From Promicromonospora sp. Populi (lineage in GTDB: Bacteria; Actinomycetota; Actinomycetes; Actinomycetales; Cellulomonadaceae), in contig NZ_CP163528.1 of NCBI RefSeq assembly GCF_041081105.1, positions 3,410,001-3,474,000 on the forward strand: DNA of 64,000 bases, read 5' to 3'. How positions within the stretch are numbered: the stretch's first letter is position 1; every line of letters begins with the position of its first letter. The notes under the pieces are model-generated. The model was not told the DNA's origin. It did not search any database and saw nothing but the letters and a program-made list of their open reading frames with translations. This document shows positions 1 through 7,512 of this stretch, piece after piece. The translations under genes were made by a program, and so were the position numbers.

Positions 1-159
1 CGGGTCGATGAACGGGTACTTGTGGTTGTCGAACAGCCGGAAGAACTTGTCGAGGCGGACGTCGATGCTCGACGGCTGCAGCATCGACGCGTCGTACGGG
101 TCGAGGACAACGCGGTCGGCCTCGAGCTCGGCACGGATATCGCGGTCGGAGAGGAGCAC
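1..159 (-). CDS. dcd: dCTP deaminase, N-terminal part (runs off left edge)
   Basis: Dcd deaminates dCTP to dUTP (some family members also hydrolyse it to dUMP) to feed thymidylate synthesis in the cytosol. Only about 53 N-terminal residues lie inside the window. They read [13 protein letters not shown] and, further on, [18 protein letters not shown], the typical start of the family. GTG at 159 is chosen because family members begin at M/V-LLSDRD; an in-frame ATG at 222 would add 21 residues without family support. A dcd gene close to a tRNA-Gly gene is also what I remember from mycobacteria, so the context is ordinary. Confidence 0.88.
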   Translation of the reverse strand, partial: MLLSDRDIRAELEADRVVLDPYDASMLQPSSIDVRLDKFFRLFDNHKYPFIDP

Positions 160-232
160 CCCGATACGGTACTGGGCGCTACCGGGCGGCGCCGCCCGGT
201 GGTAGGGCAGCGCCGTCGTCATCGGGCTGCTG

Positions 233-709
233 TCACCACTGCAGCGGCTTGAGCTTCGAGTCCACCGACCAGTAGCCCTTGCGCATCACGAGATACAGGA
301 TGCCTTCGATCGCGCCCCAGATCGCCGGCACGAACCACGCCTGCCCCAGCGACACCACCGTGATCAGCAGCATGATCCAGCCCAGGCCCTTGTAGCCGAG
401 GTAGAACCGGTGCGCGCCCACCACACCCAGCAGGATCCCGAGCAGGCCCGCGGTGATGCGGGACTTGCGCCCCGGTACGTGACCCACGGGCGGGGAGGGG
501 CGGTCGTAGTCGTACTGCTGCTGATAGTTCGCCGGGCTGCTGCCGCCGGCCGGCCCTGCCCCGGCGGTCTTCGGCTGCCTCGGCACCTTCGGCGTCTGCA
601 GCGCCCGGGTCTCGCGCTGCGACTGCGGGGGCCTGGGCGGACGCGGCGGAAGGGGCTTGGTCTCCTGGTAGATCGGCTCGGTCGGCTTCTCGCTGGGGTG
701 CTCGGTCAC
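233..709 (-). CDS. TM2 domain membrane protein
   Basis: A 158-aa protein with a long polar, proline-rich N-terminus (roughly residues 1-85) followed by a TM2 domain: a basic-Gly stretch [15 protein letters not shown], then [14 protein letters not shown], a second hydrophobic helix, and a short tail ending [14 protein letters not shown]. The HRFYLG turn between two helices is the TM2 hallmark. The molecular role of actinobacterial TM2 proteins is not established, so none is assigned. GTG at 709 is chosen as the start; reading further upstream would run through the tRNA gene. It is followed by dcd on the same strand after about 70 bp. Confidence 0.8.
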   Translation of the reverse strand: MTEHPSEKPTEPIYQETKPLPPRPPRPPQSQRETRALQTPKVPRQPKTAGAGPAGGSSPANYQQQYDYDRPSPPVGHVPGRKSRITAGLLGILLGVVGAHRFYLGYKGLGWIMLLITVVSLGQAWFVPAIWGAIEGILYLVMRKGYWSVDSKLKPLQW

Positions 710-865
710 TGCTGCTCCGGCTGCTCGGCGACACTCGCTCCGAAACCGGTTCGGGCATCCGGGCGAGGTTGGGTATGATCGGGTCGCGCACCAGGTTCGT
801 GGGTGCTGTTGCGGGAACCCTAGCGGGATTCTCAAACAGCAGATACCCATACAGAACCGGACGAT

Positions 866-936
866 GCGGGTGTAGTTCAATGGTAGAACTTCAGCTTCCC
901 AAGCTGATAGCGCGGGTTCGATTCCCGTCACCCGCT
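866..936 (+). tRNA. tRNA-Gly(CCC)
   Basis: A full cloverleaf can be drawn: acceptor GCGGGTG pairs with CACCCGC, the D-arm contains TTCAATGGTAGAA, the anticodon stem TCAGC/GCTGA encloses loop TTCCCAA (anticodon CCC), and the T-arm is GCGGGTTCGATTCCCGT. The discriminator base is T and the 3' CCA is not encoded. The gene is followed directly by a perfect 18-bp terminator hairpin. Confidence 0.95.
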
Positions 937-942
937 CAGCAA

Positions 943-983
943 GAACGCCGCAGTCCGGACCCACCGTCCGGACTGCGGCGTTC
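943..983. terminator. Terminator hairpin after tRNA-Gly
   Basis: Perfect 18-bp stem (943-960 with 966-983) around the 5-nt loop CCACC. It lies seven bases after the tRNA and just before the end of the oppositely oriented small gene at 1004, so it can serve both strands. Confidence 0.85.
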
Positions 984-1003
984 GTCTGTGTGGGGAGCAG
1001 TGC

Positions 1004-1375
1004 TCAACCCCGGACCGGCGCCGTCACGTGTAGCGAGACCGGGAGCCCGCGCTCAGCGGCCTGCACCCAGCCGCTCCAGCAGCGCCACAACACGGGCACC
1101 CGCCCGTCGTCGTGCCGCCCCGGGCGCTCGGCGAGATGGAGCATCCTGGCGAGCCTCAGCGCGTCGGGTACCCGCGCGGCGACGACCTCGACGGTCAGCA
1201 CCCGCACCACGTCGTCCTCGAGATCGAGGTGGTCCACACCCGCCCGGACGTCCAGCGTATGGATGTCGAAGATGTGGGCGATCATCGCCGTGACCCCGAC
1301 GAGCTCAGCCAGGTGCGCGCCCGGCGCCGGGCAGTCGTCAGGGTCGGGGCCGGGGTCACAGGAGCCGGCGCTCAC
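1004..1375 (-). CDS. Unknown protein, second gene of a translationally coupled pair
   Basis: A 123-aa protein I do not recognise. It starts with GTG at 1375, whose bases overlap the TGA of the upstream gene (GTGA), the usual sign of translational coupling. Visible parts are an N-terminal CDPGPDPDDC segment with two Cys flanking acidic-Pro residues, a middle region VRAGVDHLDLEDDVVRVLTV, and a C-terminus rich in Arg and Trp. No signal peptide or membrane helix is seen. It ends about 20 bp from the bidirectional terminator after tRNA-Gly. With its partner and the divergent GntR gene it may form a small regulated module next to the tRNA (inference). Confidence 0.6.
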   Translation of the reverse strand: MSAGSCDPGPDPDDCPAPGAHLAELVGVTAMIAHIFDIHTLDVRAGVDHLDLEDDVVRVLTVEVVAARVPDALRLARMLHLAERPGRHDDGRVPVLWRCWSGWVQAAERGLPVSLHVTAPVRG

Positions 1376-1671
1376 GCCGGCCACGACCGGGGCGCCCGCA
1401 TGCTCCCGCGCAGAGCGCCGTAGACGAACATGTCCATGCCGTTCCAGCGGCCGGTCCAGACCGTGAAGCCCGGTCGCGTGGCCGGATAGTCCGTCGCGGC
1501 GGTGATGCCGAGCTGAGCGGCGATGTCCGCTCCCTCGATCAGCCGCGCCGGATGCACGACCAGATGATCGCGAAACACCTCGACCCACTTGACCCTCGCG
1601 TCTCCCACCTCCGCCAGCAGCTCCGCCGCGCCGGCCGCAGAATCGGCCAGGCTGCCCGCAATCGTCGCCAT
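1372..1671 (-). CDS. Unknown small protein, first gene of the pair
   Basis: A 99-aa cytosolic-looking protein of unknown function. It begins MATIAGSLADSAAGAAELL and contains a conserved-looking core EVFRDHLVVHPARLIEGAD, then TRPGFTVWTGRWNGMDMFVYG. The start at 1671 is supported by a GGGAGGA stretch immediately before the ATG. It is divergent from the GntR regulator 140 bp away and overlaps the next gene by four bases. It is probably expressed from the intergenic region that holds the repeats described separately. Confidence 0.65.
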   Translation of the reverse strand: MATIAGSLADSAAGAAELLAEVGDARVKWVEVFRDHLVVHPARLIEGADIAAQLGITAATDYPATRPGFTVWTGRWNGMDMFVYGALRGSMRAPRSWPA

Positions 1672-1717
1672 TCCTCCCACCTCTCCGCACCTACCTCTAG
1701 GCGCATAGACAGCCTGT

Positions 1718-1789
1718 TGCGGGTTAACTGGGAGTCGCAACCGCTACGCCGAAAAGTTGCGTATACGCACTGGCTGCGGGTTAGGTGGG
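1718..1789. promoter_or_regulatory. Candidate GntR operator region between divergent genes
   Basis: Two direct copies of TGCGGGTTAnnTGGG lie at 1718-1732 and 1775-1789, 57 bp apart. A perfect 12-bp palindrome TGCGTATACGCA lies between them at 1758-1769; its GTATAC core fits the GT-N-AC type of GntR-family operator. The arrangement lies between the small coupled pair and the regulator gene. Binding is inferred from position and symmetry only. Confidence 0.5.
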
Positions 1790-1811
1790 TTCCGTGTCTA
1801 GAGAGGGACGT

Positions 1812-2531
1812 GTGACTGCCGCAAGCATCGCCAAGGATCTTCGTGCCGCGATCCGCTCCGGGACCTACAAACCGGGCGATCGTCTTCCGAGCGAAGCAGC
1901 GCTCATGTCGACCTACGGCGTGGCGCGCATGACCGCGCGCCACGGCCTGTCGATGCTCAAGGACGAGGGCCTGACCGTGACCCGGCACGGGTCCGGCGTG
2001 TTCGTCCGCGCCTTCGAGCCGATCGTGCGGGACAGCACGGGCGGAACGGTCGACGCGTCCACCGTGACCGCCGAGATCGACGAGACCGGCGCCGGGCTCA
2101 AGGTCCGCACCCTCGCCGTCACGGCAGAGGCCGAACCGTCCGAGAAGGTTCGCGCGGCGCTCGGCCTCGCCGACGGCGACAAGGTGACCGTGCGCGAGCG
2201 TCTGCACCTGCGGGAGCGCAAGCCCGTGCTGTTCGCGACGTCGTACCTGCCCGCGTCGATCGCTGGCGGGACACCGATAGCGGACCAGGAGGTCGGGCCG
2301 GGCGGCACGCACGCGCGCCTGACCGAGGCCGGGCACGCGCCGGTGCGGTTCCGCGAGGACGTGGTGGGCCGGATGCCGACGATCGAGGAGATCGAGGAGC
2401 TGCGGATCGAACCCGGCACCCCGGTGCTCTCGGTGACACGCACCGCGTTCACGCAGGACGGCACGCCGGTCGAGGTCAGCTACGTCGTGCTCGACGCCGG
2501 TGAGTTCATGCTCCGCTACGACATCGGCTGA
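1812..2531 (+). CDS. GntR-family (HutC-type) transcriptional regulator
   Basis: A 239-aa DNA-binding repressor or activator. Residues about 1-70 form the winged helix of the GntR family (SIAKDLRAAIRSGTYKPGDR, LPSEAALMSTYGVARMTARH, then TVTRHGSGVFVR). The C-terminal part (about 85-239) resembles the UTRA effector domain of HutC-type members, ending LSVTRTAFTQDGTPVEVSY. GTG at 1812 is chosen because GAGAGGGA lies just upstream; GTGs at 1794 and 1785 are alternatives. The ligand cannot be predicted. The gene is divergent from the two-gene unknown pair, which it may control. Confidence 0.85.
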   Translation: MTAASIAKDLRAAIRSGTYKPGDRLPSEAALMSTYGVARMTARHGLSMLKDEGLTVTRHGSGVFVRAFEPIVRDSTGGTVDASTVTAEIDETGAGLKVRTLAVTAEAEPSEKVRAALGLADGDKVTVRERLHLRERKPVLFATSYLPASIAGGTPIADQEVGPGGTHARLTEAGHAPVRFREDVVGRMPTIEEIEELRIEPGTPVLSVTRTAFTQDGTPVEVSYVVLDAGEFMLRYDIG

Positions 2532-2588
2532 GCCGGAGGTGCAGTGCAGGGTGGGGGCCGAGGAACGAGGCACGCGCCCGGAGCGGAA

Positions 2589-2624
2589 CCGCAGGCTCAG
2601 CCGACATGGGTAGAGCCTGAGCCG
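2589..2624. repeat. 36-nt intergenic element, copy 1
   Basis: Runs from CCGCAGGCTCAG to TAGAGCCTGAGCCG. GGCTCAG (2594-2600) can pair with CTGAGCC near the 3' end, so it may act as a terminator between the convergent GntR and pirin genes. It aligns without gaps to 6130-6165 (about 28 of 36 positions identical by hand count). Confidence 0.55.
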
Positions 2625-2625
2625 A

Positions 2626-3663
2626 TCAGCGGCCCGGCCGCGCCCTCGGCTTGAGGCGCAGGTCGGGCAGCTCCGGCGCGCGGAGCGGTCCGCTCCGGTA
2701 GCCCTGCACCTGGCCGAACCGGCGCCCGGCGGCGCCGTCGGCGTAGGTCGTCGAACCGTCGTCGAGGTCGGCGATCTGCGCCATCCAGTCGTCGCGAGCC
2801 CGGACGACGTCCTCGTGCGTGCGGCCCATGAAGTTCCACCACATGATGATGTCCTCGGCGAACGGCAGCCCACCGATCAGGACCGCCCGGGCCGGCGCCC
2901 CTGCGGCGGCGCGCACCAGGAGGGTGGGTCGCCCGGGCGCGGCGTAGCCGAGGTTCGACGGCGGCACCACGCTCTGCTCGAACGTCACCTCCCCGCTGTC
3001 CACGAGCAGGGCGTGCTCGTGCGCCGGGTCGACGTCGAGCCGCACCTCAGCGCCGGGCTCCAGGTCGACCTGCGCGCCCACGAGCGGCGTGTACGTCGTC
3101 GCGGGCGAGGCCAGCTCCTGACCACCCACCGCGAGGCGCCCGATGAACATCCGCACGACGGCGCCGTCGTGCCGGGCGACCGGCAGGTCGCCGTGGTGCT
3201 CGAAGTGCGGGTCGATGCCGAGGGCCGAACCGGGCAGCGCCGTCCACAGCTGCACACCGTGCAGCCGGGGTGGGCGCGACCCCTTGGGCGACTCCTCCGA
3301 GTGCGAGATGCCCACGCCCGCTGTCATGAGGTTGAGCTCGCCCGGCCGGACCGTCTGGAGCGAGCCCACCGAGTCGCGGTGCAGGATCTCGCCCTCGAAG
3401 AGCCAGCTCACCGTCTGCAGCCCCGTGTGGGGGTGCGGCGGGACCTGCATGCCCTCGCCGGACGTGACGTCGTCGGGCCCGTAGTGGTCGCTGAAGCACC
3501 AGGCCCCCACGAGCGAGCGCGCACGCTGTGGGAGGGTGCGGCGCACGTTCATCGCCCGTGGCCCCCCGAGGGGCACGTCGCGCGGGGTGAGAAGCTCGAC
3601 GCCGTCGCCCTGCTCGCCCGCGGTGCAGACCTGCTCGGCCGGCCGGATCTCGAGGTTGCTCAT
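2626..3663 (-). CDS. Pirin family protein
   Basis: A 345-aa two-domain cupin. The N-terminal domain carries the metal site of pirins: PPHPHTGLQTVSWLFEGEI with the paired His, then HRDSVGSLQ, GELNLMTAGVGISHSEE, and later LHGVQLW. The C-terminal cupin ends with the family motif GEP-like region IGGLPFAEDIIMWWNFM. Bacterial pirins are iron-binding; some have quercetinase activity and others are regulatory, so the substrate is unknown. The length exceeds most pirins because of a C-terminal basic-Pro tail. A TANNNT hexamer lies six bases before the ATG, suggesting a leaderless transcript. Confidence 0.85.
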   Translation of the reverse strand: MSNLEIRPAEQVCTAGEQGDGVELLTPRDVPLGGPRAMNVRRTLPQRARSLVGAWCFSDHYGPDDVTSGEGMQVPPHPHTGLQTVSWLFEGEILHRDSVGSLQTVRPGELNLMTAGVGISHSEESPKGSRPPRLHGVQLWTALPGSALGIDPHFEHHGDLPVARHDGAVVRMFIGRLAVGGQELASPATTYTPLVGAQVDLEPGAEVRLDVDPAHEHALLVDSGEVTFEQSVVPPSNLGYAAPGRPTLLVRAAAGAPARAVLIGGLPFAEDIIMWWNFMGRTHEDVVRARDDWMAQIADLDDGSTTYADGAAGRRFGQVQGYRSGPLRAPELPDLRLKPRARPGR

Positions 3664-3669
3664 ACACCG

Positions 3670-3675
3670 AGCCTA
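3670..3675 (-). promoter_or_regulatory. -10 hexamer TAGGCT, leaderless pirin mRNA
   Basis: TAGGCT on the minus strand sits six bases upstream of the pirin ATG and no Shine-Dalgarno sequence is present, as expected for a transcript starting at the start codon. Confidence 0.5.
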
Positions 3676-3723
3676 GAACCGGTCCAGGTTCCTGGGCAGT
3701 CCCGGGACTACCCCCGGGACAAG

Positions 3724-3757
3724 GCCAGGGCCCCCGGGGCAGGCCGGGGGCCCTGGC
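3724..3757. terminator. GC-rich hairpin downstream of the 336-aa gene
   Basis: A perfect 14-bp stem GCCAGGGCCCCCGG/CCGGGGGCCCTGGC around loop GGCAGG. On the minus strand it follows the gene ending at 4192 and precedes the pirin, so it probably terminates the former. Confidence 0.65.
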
Positions 3758-4102
3758 TTAACCGCGCACCCTGGTCCGCACTCAACGAGGACCAGAGCGT
3801 CGTGTCGACGTCACGACCCCGAGGTAACCGTCAGACCCGGATCGCCGGGCCTGTTCTCCACGGATACTTCGGACGCGGGCGGTTTTCCGGCCCCGTACGG
3901 GCACCTGTGGCGTCATCCACAGCCCGTACCGCGGTACGGGACGTCCCGTCGTTCTCCGGTCAACCATGTGTTCGATGCTCGGGCCGGTCGGTACTGCTGC
4001 AGCGCACCGCATCTGCACCCGAATCGTCGAACCATTGCCACGTTTCTATCCGCGTGTCGCACGACCGGCAACCGCTCCGGGGTTGTAATTTTCACCCTCT
4101 CT

Positions 4103-4181
4103 TTGCCCACAGTTCTATCCACAGGTAAAGCCCCGGATTTCCCGTACCACACACAGGGCTGTGGATAAAATCTGTGGAAAA
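4103..4181. promoter_or_regulatory. DnaA-box cluster, oriC-like
   Basis: Four 9-mers match the DnaA box TTATCCACA or its actinobacterial variant TTGTCCACA: TTGCCCACA (4103-4111), CTATCCACA (4115-4123), TGTGGATAA (4160-4168, exact on the minus strand) and TGTGGAAAA (4173-4181). A fifth, TCATCCACA, lies at 3913-3921. The other three in the cluster and the fifth differ from a consensus by one base. Spacing and the neighbouring AT-richer stretch resemble a replication origin, but no dnaA or dnaN is nearby. Confidence 0.5.
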
Positions 4182-4191
4182 CTCTCCGAGG

Positions 4192-5202
4192 TCAGACCCA
4201 GGCGCGAGAACTCTGTGCGCCGCCCGCTGTCGGGTCGCTGCGCCCGTCCAGCTCCTCCGGAGTGGCGATGAAGCCGCCGTCGTCCACGAGGATGCCCGCG
4301 ATGCGGCTCTGGAGCGTCACCGCGAGGCGGGCGAGCGAGGCGCGCATACGTGACCTGGCGATGACGTGCAGCCCGGACGCGTGCTCGAGCTCAAGATCGT
4401 AGGGGTCGGCCGGGAGCCAGCTCATGCGGTACACAAACGGTCCGTAGCTGCGCCAGTCCAGCGGCCCGAGCGAGCGCGGCACCCGGTCGACCCGCTCGAC
4501 GTCGACGACCAGCGCCCCGTCGTACGCCGTGCTGCCCGCGAGCGTGTAGCGCGGCGAGCCGTCGGGCGTGACCTGCTCGGCGGACACGTCGGCCGTCGCG
4601 ATGAAGGACCGCAGCATCGGCAGCAGGTCGGCCGCCAGGACGGCGTGCGCGGAGTAGAGCGCCAGGTTGACGGATGCGGAAGGGTCCGGGATCAGCGGCT
4701 GCCGGCCGTCGGTGAGCAGACCTCCGCCGGTCTTGCGGGCCGCAGCAACCATCCACTGCACGATGCGCAGCTCCTCACCCTGCGGGAGCGCATGGGGAAA
4801 GGCGCGGGCGATGCCGTCCCGGTCGTCGTACGACGTCGGTGCCGCGCCGCGCACGTCCCGCAGGCCGTCACCGCGCGCCACGGAGTACGCCTCCGCGTTG
4901 CCCGCGGAGATCTGCAGCTCAGCGAGGTGCGCCTCGCCGACCTCAAAGGGTCCGGTGGCCACATGCTCCTCCCCCAGGCGCATGACGCCGGGGATGAGCG
5001 CGTCGGGCTGTGCCATTCCCCGGAACCGGGCGCCGGCCATACGTCGGCTGCCCGCGGTGCGGGCCGGTTCTCGGAGCCACGCGATATCGGAGAACCACGC
5101 GGCCCCGAGCTCGCTCACGGCTACGGGGCCGTTGGTACTGGGCAGGATCAGAATGTGACCCGAGGCGTGTTCCGCTGGAAGCACACCCGCCAGAAATGTC
5201 AT
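4192..5202 (-). CDS. Unknown 336-aa protein
   Basis: I do not recognise a family. The protein is soluble in appearance, with no signal peptide or membrane helix. It begins MTFLAGVLPAEHASGHILIL, has a central Arg/Gly-rich segment, a helix-rich middle (LALYSAHAVLAADLLPMLRS) and a region DVERVDRVPRSLGPLDWRSY near residue 235. The ATG at 5202 has TAAAGT six bases upstream and no Shine-Dalgarno site, suggesting leaderless expression. It lies between the DnaA-box cluster and a divergent TetR gene. Coding use looks like its neighbours, so it is probably a real chromosomal gene. Confidence 0.7.
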   Translation of the reverse strand: MTFLAGVLPAEHASGHILILPSTNGPVAVSELGAAWFSDIAWLREPARTAGSRRMAGARFRGMAQPDALIPGVMRLGEEHVATGPFEVGEAHLAELQISAGNAEAYSVARGDGLRDVRGAAPTSYDDRDGIARAFPHALPQGEELRIVQWMVAAARKTGGGLLTDGRQPLIPDPSASVNLALYSAHAVLAADLLPMLRSFIATADVSAEQVTPDGSPRYTLAGSTAYDGALVVDVERVDRVPRSLGPLDWRSYGPFVYRMSWLPADPYDLELEHASGLHVIARSRMRASLARLAVTLQSRIAGILVDDGGFIATPEELDGRSDPTAGGAQSSRAWV

Positions 5203-5208
5203 GCGGGA

Positions 5209-5214
5209 ACTTTA
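5209..5214 (-). promoter_or_regulatory. -10 hexamer TAAAGT, leaderless start at 5202
   Basis: TAAAGT on the minus strand ends six bases before the ATG of the 336-aa gene; no ribosome binding site is present. Confidence 0.5.
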
Positions 5215-5504
5215 CTGCGGGCCACCTTCCACGATGATGCAGGCGTGTTACAGGGGTGAAACACGGTCGTGACAGTGCGCGCACTCTGCTGCAACGCATA
5301 GCGATCGGATTTCCGCGGGCACGCAGGTATATGCCAGCGAATATACATTTGGCGACTGAGTCTCAGAGCGGGAACGGCGAATGCATAGACATTCAGCACC
5401 ACAAAGACGGTGTATCCGGGCTTAACACCATCCGCGGGCTGGAGCCTGCCGCTGGCCCTGCCGGACCACCGATCCGGCGTCCCAGTTACCTGACGACGAA
5501 GGCA

Positions 5505-5510
5505 TATGAT
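5505..5510 (+). promoter_or_regulatory. -10 hexamer TATGAT, leaderless TetR mRNA
   Basis: TATGAT lies six bases upstream of the ATG at 5517, with no Shine-Dalgarno site between. Confidence 0.55.
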
Positions 5511-5516
5511 GTCAGC

Positions 5517-6128
5517 ATGCCCAAGATCATCGGGAAGAGCCTGCACGAGCACCGCCAGATGACTAGGCACAAGCTGTTCACCGCTCTGTCCACCCTCATG
5601 GCGGAGCGCGGGTTCGACACCATCACCCTGGCCGACATCGCCGCCGCGGCGCACGTCGGCCGGACCGCTGTCTACAACCACTTCCACGACAAGGAAGCGC
5701 TGCTCCTCGGGTTCATCACGCACGAGACCGAGCAGTACGCCCACACCCTGGAGCGGGCGCTCGACGGCGTGAGCGATCCCGTGGAACAGCTGCGTACCTA
5801 TATCCGCCAGCAGGCTCAGCTCACCCGCGTCTTCCATCTTGCCCCCGGTCCGGACCTGCGCACGGTCCTGTCCCGCGCCACGCAGCAGCGCCTGCGCGAG
5901 CACGCCGACATCGTGGAGGCGATCCTGCGTCGCATCCTGACTGCCGGGGTCGATGCCGGGACGTTCCCGCCCCAGGACATCGAGCCGACGGTGCACCTCG
6001 TCAACGCCTGCCTGTCCGGGCGCCTCATCCCCGACGAGCCGGTCGCGCGCGAGCGCACCATCCGCGCCGCGGAGGCGTTTGTGCTGCGGGCGGTCGGGGC
6101 ACGCGTCCCGGACCGCGTCCTCGCCTGA
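5517..6128 (+). CDS. TetR family transcriptional regulator
   Basis: A 203-aa one-component regulator. The N-terminal helix-turn-helix is clear: RHKLFTALSTLMAERGFDTI, TLADIAAAAHVGRTAVYNHF then HDKEALL. The C-terminal half is the variable ligand-binding domain. ATG at 5517 is chosen because it gives the usual family length and because TATGAT lies six bases before it; the open frame extends further upstream without support. The MFS exporter 64 bp downstream on the same strand is the likely target, and the dyads at 5327-5366 are candidate operators. The inducer is unknown. Confidence 0.88.
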   Translation: MPKIIGKSLHEHRQMTRHKLFTALSTLMAERGFDTITLADIAAAAHVGRTAVYNHFHDKEALLLGFITHETEQYAHTLERALDGVSDPVEQLRTYIRQQAQLTRVFHLAPGPDLRTVLSRATQQRLREHADIVEAILRRILTAGVDAGTFPPQDIEPTVHLVNACLSGRLIPDEPVARERTIRAAEAFVLRAVGARVPDRVLA

Positions 6129-6129
6129 G

Positions 6130-6165
6130 CCGCAGGCTCGGGCGATACAGATAGAGCTTGAGCGG
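6130..6165. repeat. 36-nt intergenic element, copy 2
   Basis: Starts CCGCAGGCTC and ends TAGAGCTTGAGCGG; related to 2589-2624. Its last 14 bases are repeated at once (TAGAGC[T/C]TGAGCGG at 6152-6165 and 6166-6179), giving a short tandem duplication before the MFS start. Confidence 0.5.
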
Positions 6166-6179
6166 TAGAGCCTGAGCGG

Positions 6180-6185
6180 TAGCCT
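6180..6185 (+). promoter_or_regulatory. -10 hexamer TAGCCT before the MFS gene
   Basis: TAGCCT ends seven bases before the GTG at 6193, so the exporter could have its own leaderless promoter in addition to read-through from tetR. Confidence 0.4.
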
Positions 6186-6192
6186 CTGGCGG

Positions 6193-7488
6193 GTGTCTTC
6201 CGCCGCCATTCCCTCCGGGCCTGCGCCCGAACCCGGACCGCTCGGCGGCGCGTTCACGCGGGTCGTCGCCGCCAACCTCAGCTCGAGCCTGGGCGACGGC
6301 GTCGCGCGTGTCGCCGCGCCGCTGCTGGCCGTCCAGCTCACGGACGACCCGCTGCTCGTGTCGCTCGTCGCGGTAGCCGCCCTGCTCCCGTGGCTCCTGT
6401 TCGCCATCCCGGCGGGTGTGCTCGTGGACCGCATCGACCGCCGTCTCGCCCTCGGCCTCGCGGGCGGCGTGCGTGCGCTCGTCGCGGGCGGCCTCCTCGC
6501 GTTGAGCGTCACCGGTGCGCTCACCATCTGGTGGCTCCTGCTGGTCGTGCTCCTGTACGGAGTACTGGAGACGGTGTACGACGGCGCCATCCGCGCCGTC
6601 GTGCCGTCGCTCGTCGGCAAGCGCGACCTGCCGCGGGCGAACTCCCGGATCGAGGCCACCGAGATCGTGGTGCAGCAGTTCGTCTCGCAACCGCTCACGT
6701 CGTGGCTGCTCGCGCTCTCTGCGGTCTGGGCGCTCGGGCTGAACACCGCCGCGTACGCCGTGGCGGGCGGGCTCGCCCTGGCGCTGCCCGCCATCGCGTC
6801 CGGCGTCGCCGGCCGACGGCGGAGCACCGAGCCGAGCGCGCCCGACGCCGATCAGGGCACCGCACGCACCACCGGCTGGCGGGCCGAGCTCGTCGCCGGC
6901 TTCCGGTTCATCTGGGCCGACTCGATGCTGCGGCCGCTGTGGATAGTGAGCGTGCTCATCGGTGTCTGCTGGGCAGCCATCACCTCGACTCTGGTGCTGT
7001 TCATCCTGGAGCGGCTCGACGTGCCCGAGGCCTGGTACGGCACCTTCCTGCTGGCGGGCGCCGCGGGCGCCCTGGCGGCGGCCGGGGTCACGAACCGGCT
7101 CAAGACGCGCTTCGGGACCGGGCCGGTCATGGCGGTCGCGAACGCGGTAGGCCTCGGGGCGTGGTTCCTCGCCGGCGCGTTCCCCCTGGCCTGGGTCGGG
7201 GCGATCGCCCTCTTCTTGACGTTCGGCAGCACAACGACGTGGAACGTGCTTGTCATGTCGCTGCGCCAGGCCGCGGTGCCGAACCACCTGCTCGGCCGGG
7301 TGCACGGCACGTGGCGCACCGCGCTGTGGGGCGCGATGCCGATCGGCTCCCTGCTCGGCGGCCTGCTGGCGCGCTCCGGCTACAGCACGCCGCTGCTCGT
7401 CGGAGCGGCGGCGGGCCTGGTGGTCACCGCCGTCGGGCACCGATACATCGTGTCCCTACCCGACCCCGAGACGCTCGACCCCGCATAG
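6193..7488 (+). CDS. MFS transporter (probable drug exporter)
   Basis: A 431-aa protein with about 12 hydrophobic helices. It has the MFS loop 2-3 motif in the form GVLVDRIDRRLALGLAGGV and a central cytoplasmic loop (about 205-235) rich in Arg, Ser and Asp. The family exports drugs or metabolites by proton antiport; the late motif RQAAVPNHLLGRVHGTWR is typical of the enterobactin-exporter-like/MFS_3 group. The start is GTG at 6193. Its position behind a TetR gene suggests substrate-induced expression. The real substrate cannot be read from the sequence. Confidence 0.85.
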   Translation: MSSAAIPSGPAPEPGPLGGAFTRVVAANLSSSLGDGVARVAAPLLAVQLTDDPLLVSLVAVAALLPWLLFAIPAGVLVDRIDRRLALGLAGGVRALVAGGLLALSVTGALTIWWLLLVVLLYGVLETVYDGAIRAVVPSLVGKRDLPRANSRIEATEIVVQQFVSQPLTSWLLALSAVWALGLNTAAYAVAGGLALALPAIASGVAGRRRSTEPSAPDADQGTARTTGWRAELVAGFRFIWADSMLRPLWIVSVLIGVCWAAITSTLVLFILERLDVPEAWYGTFLLAGAAGALAAAGVTNRLKTRFGTGPVMAVANAVGLGAWFLAGAFPLAWVGAIALFLTFGSTTTWNVLVMSLRQAAVPNHLLGRVHGTWRTALWGAMPIGSLLGGLLARSGYSTPLLVGAAAGLVVTAVGHRYIVSLPDPETLDPA

Positions 7489-7512
7489 CGCCGACAGCGC
7501 GGCCGAACCGGC

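Larger units (their letters stand above)
3664..4191. other. 528-bp non-coding gap with DnaA-box cluster
   Basis: No convincing gene is seen. From left to right it holds the pirin -10 element, the terminator at 3724-3757, the dyad CTGTGG-N6-CCACAG (3905-3922), a perfect 18-bp palindrome CCCGTACCGCGGTACGGG (3923-3940), an AT-richer stretch at about 4081-4100, and a cluster of DnaA-box-like 9-mers at 4103-4181. Confidence 0.7.
5203..5516. other. Divergent intergenic region with dyads
   Basis: About 314 bp between the unknown gene (minus) and the TetR gene (plus). No ORF is convincing. It contains the inverted repeat GTATAT-N8-ATATAC (5327-5346) and CTGAG-T-CTCAG (5356-5366), in an AT-richer patch that would suit an operator, possibly for the adjacent TetR regulator. 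Confidence 0.4.

Noticed and set aside
866..983. tRNA-Gly as integration site of a mobile element
   Set aside because: No second copy of the tRNA 3' end, no integrase and no excisionase are visible in the window.
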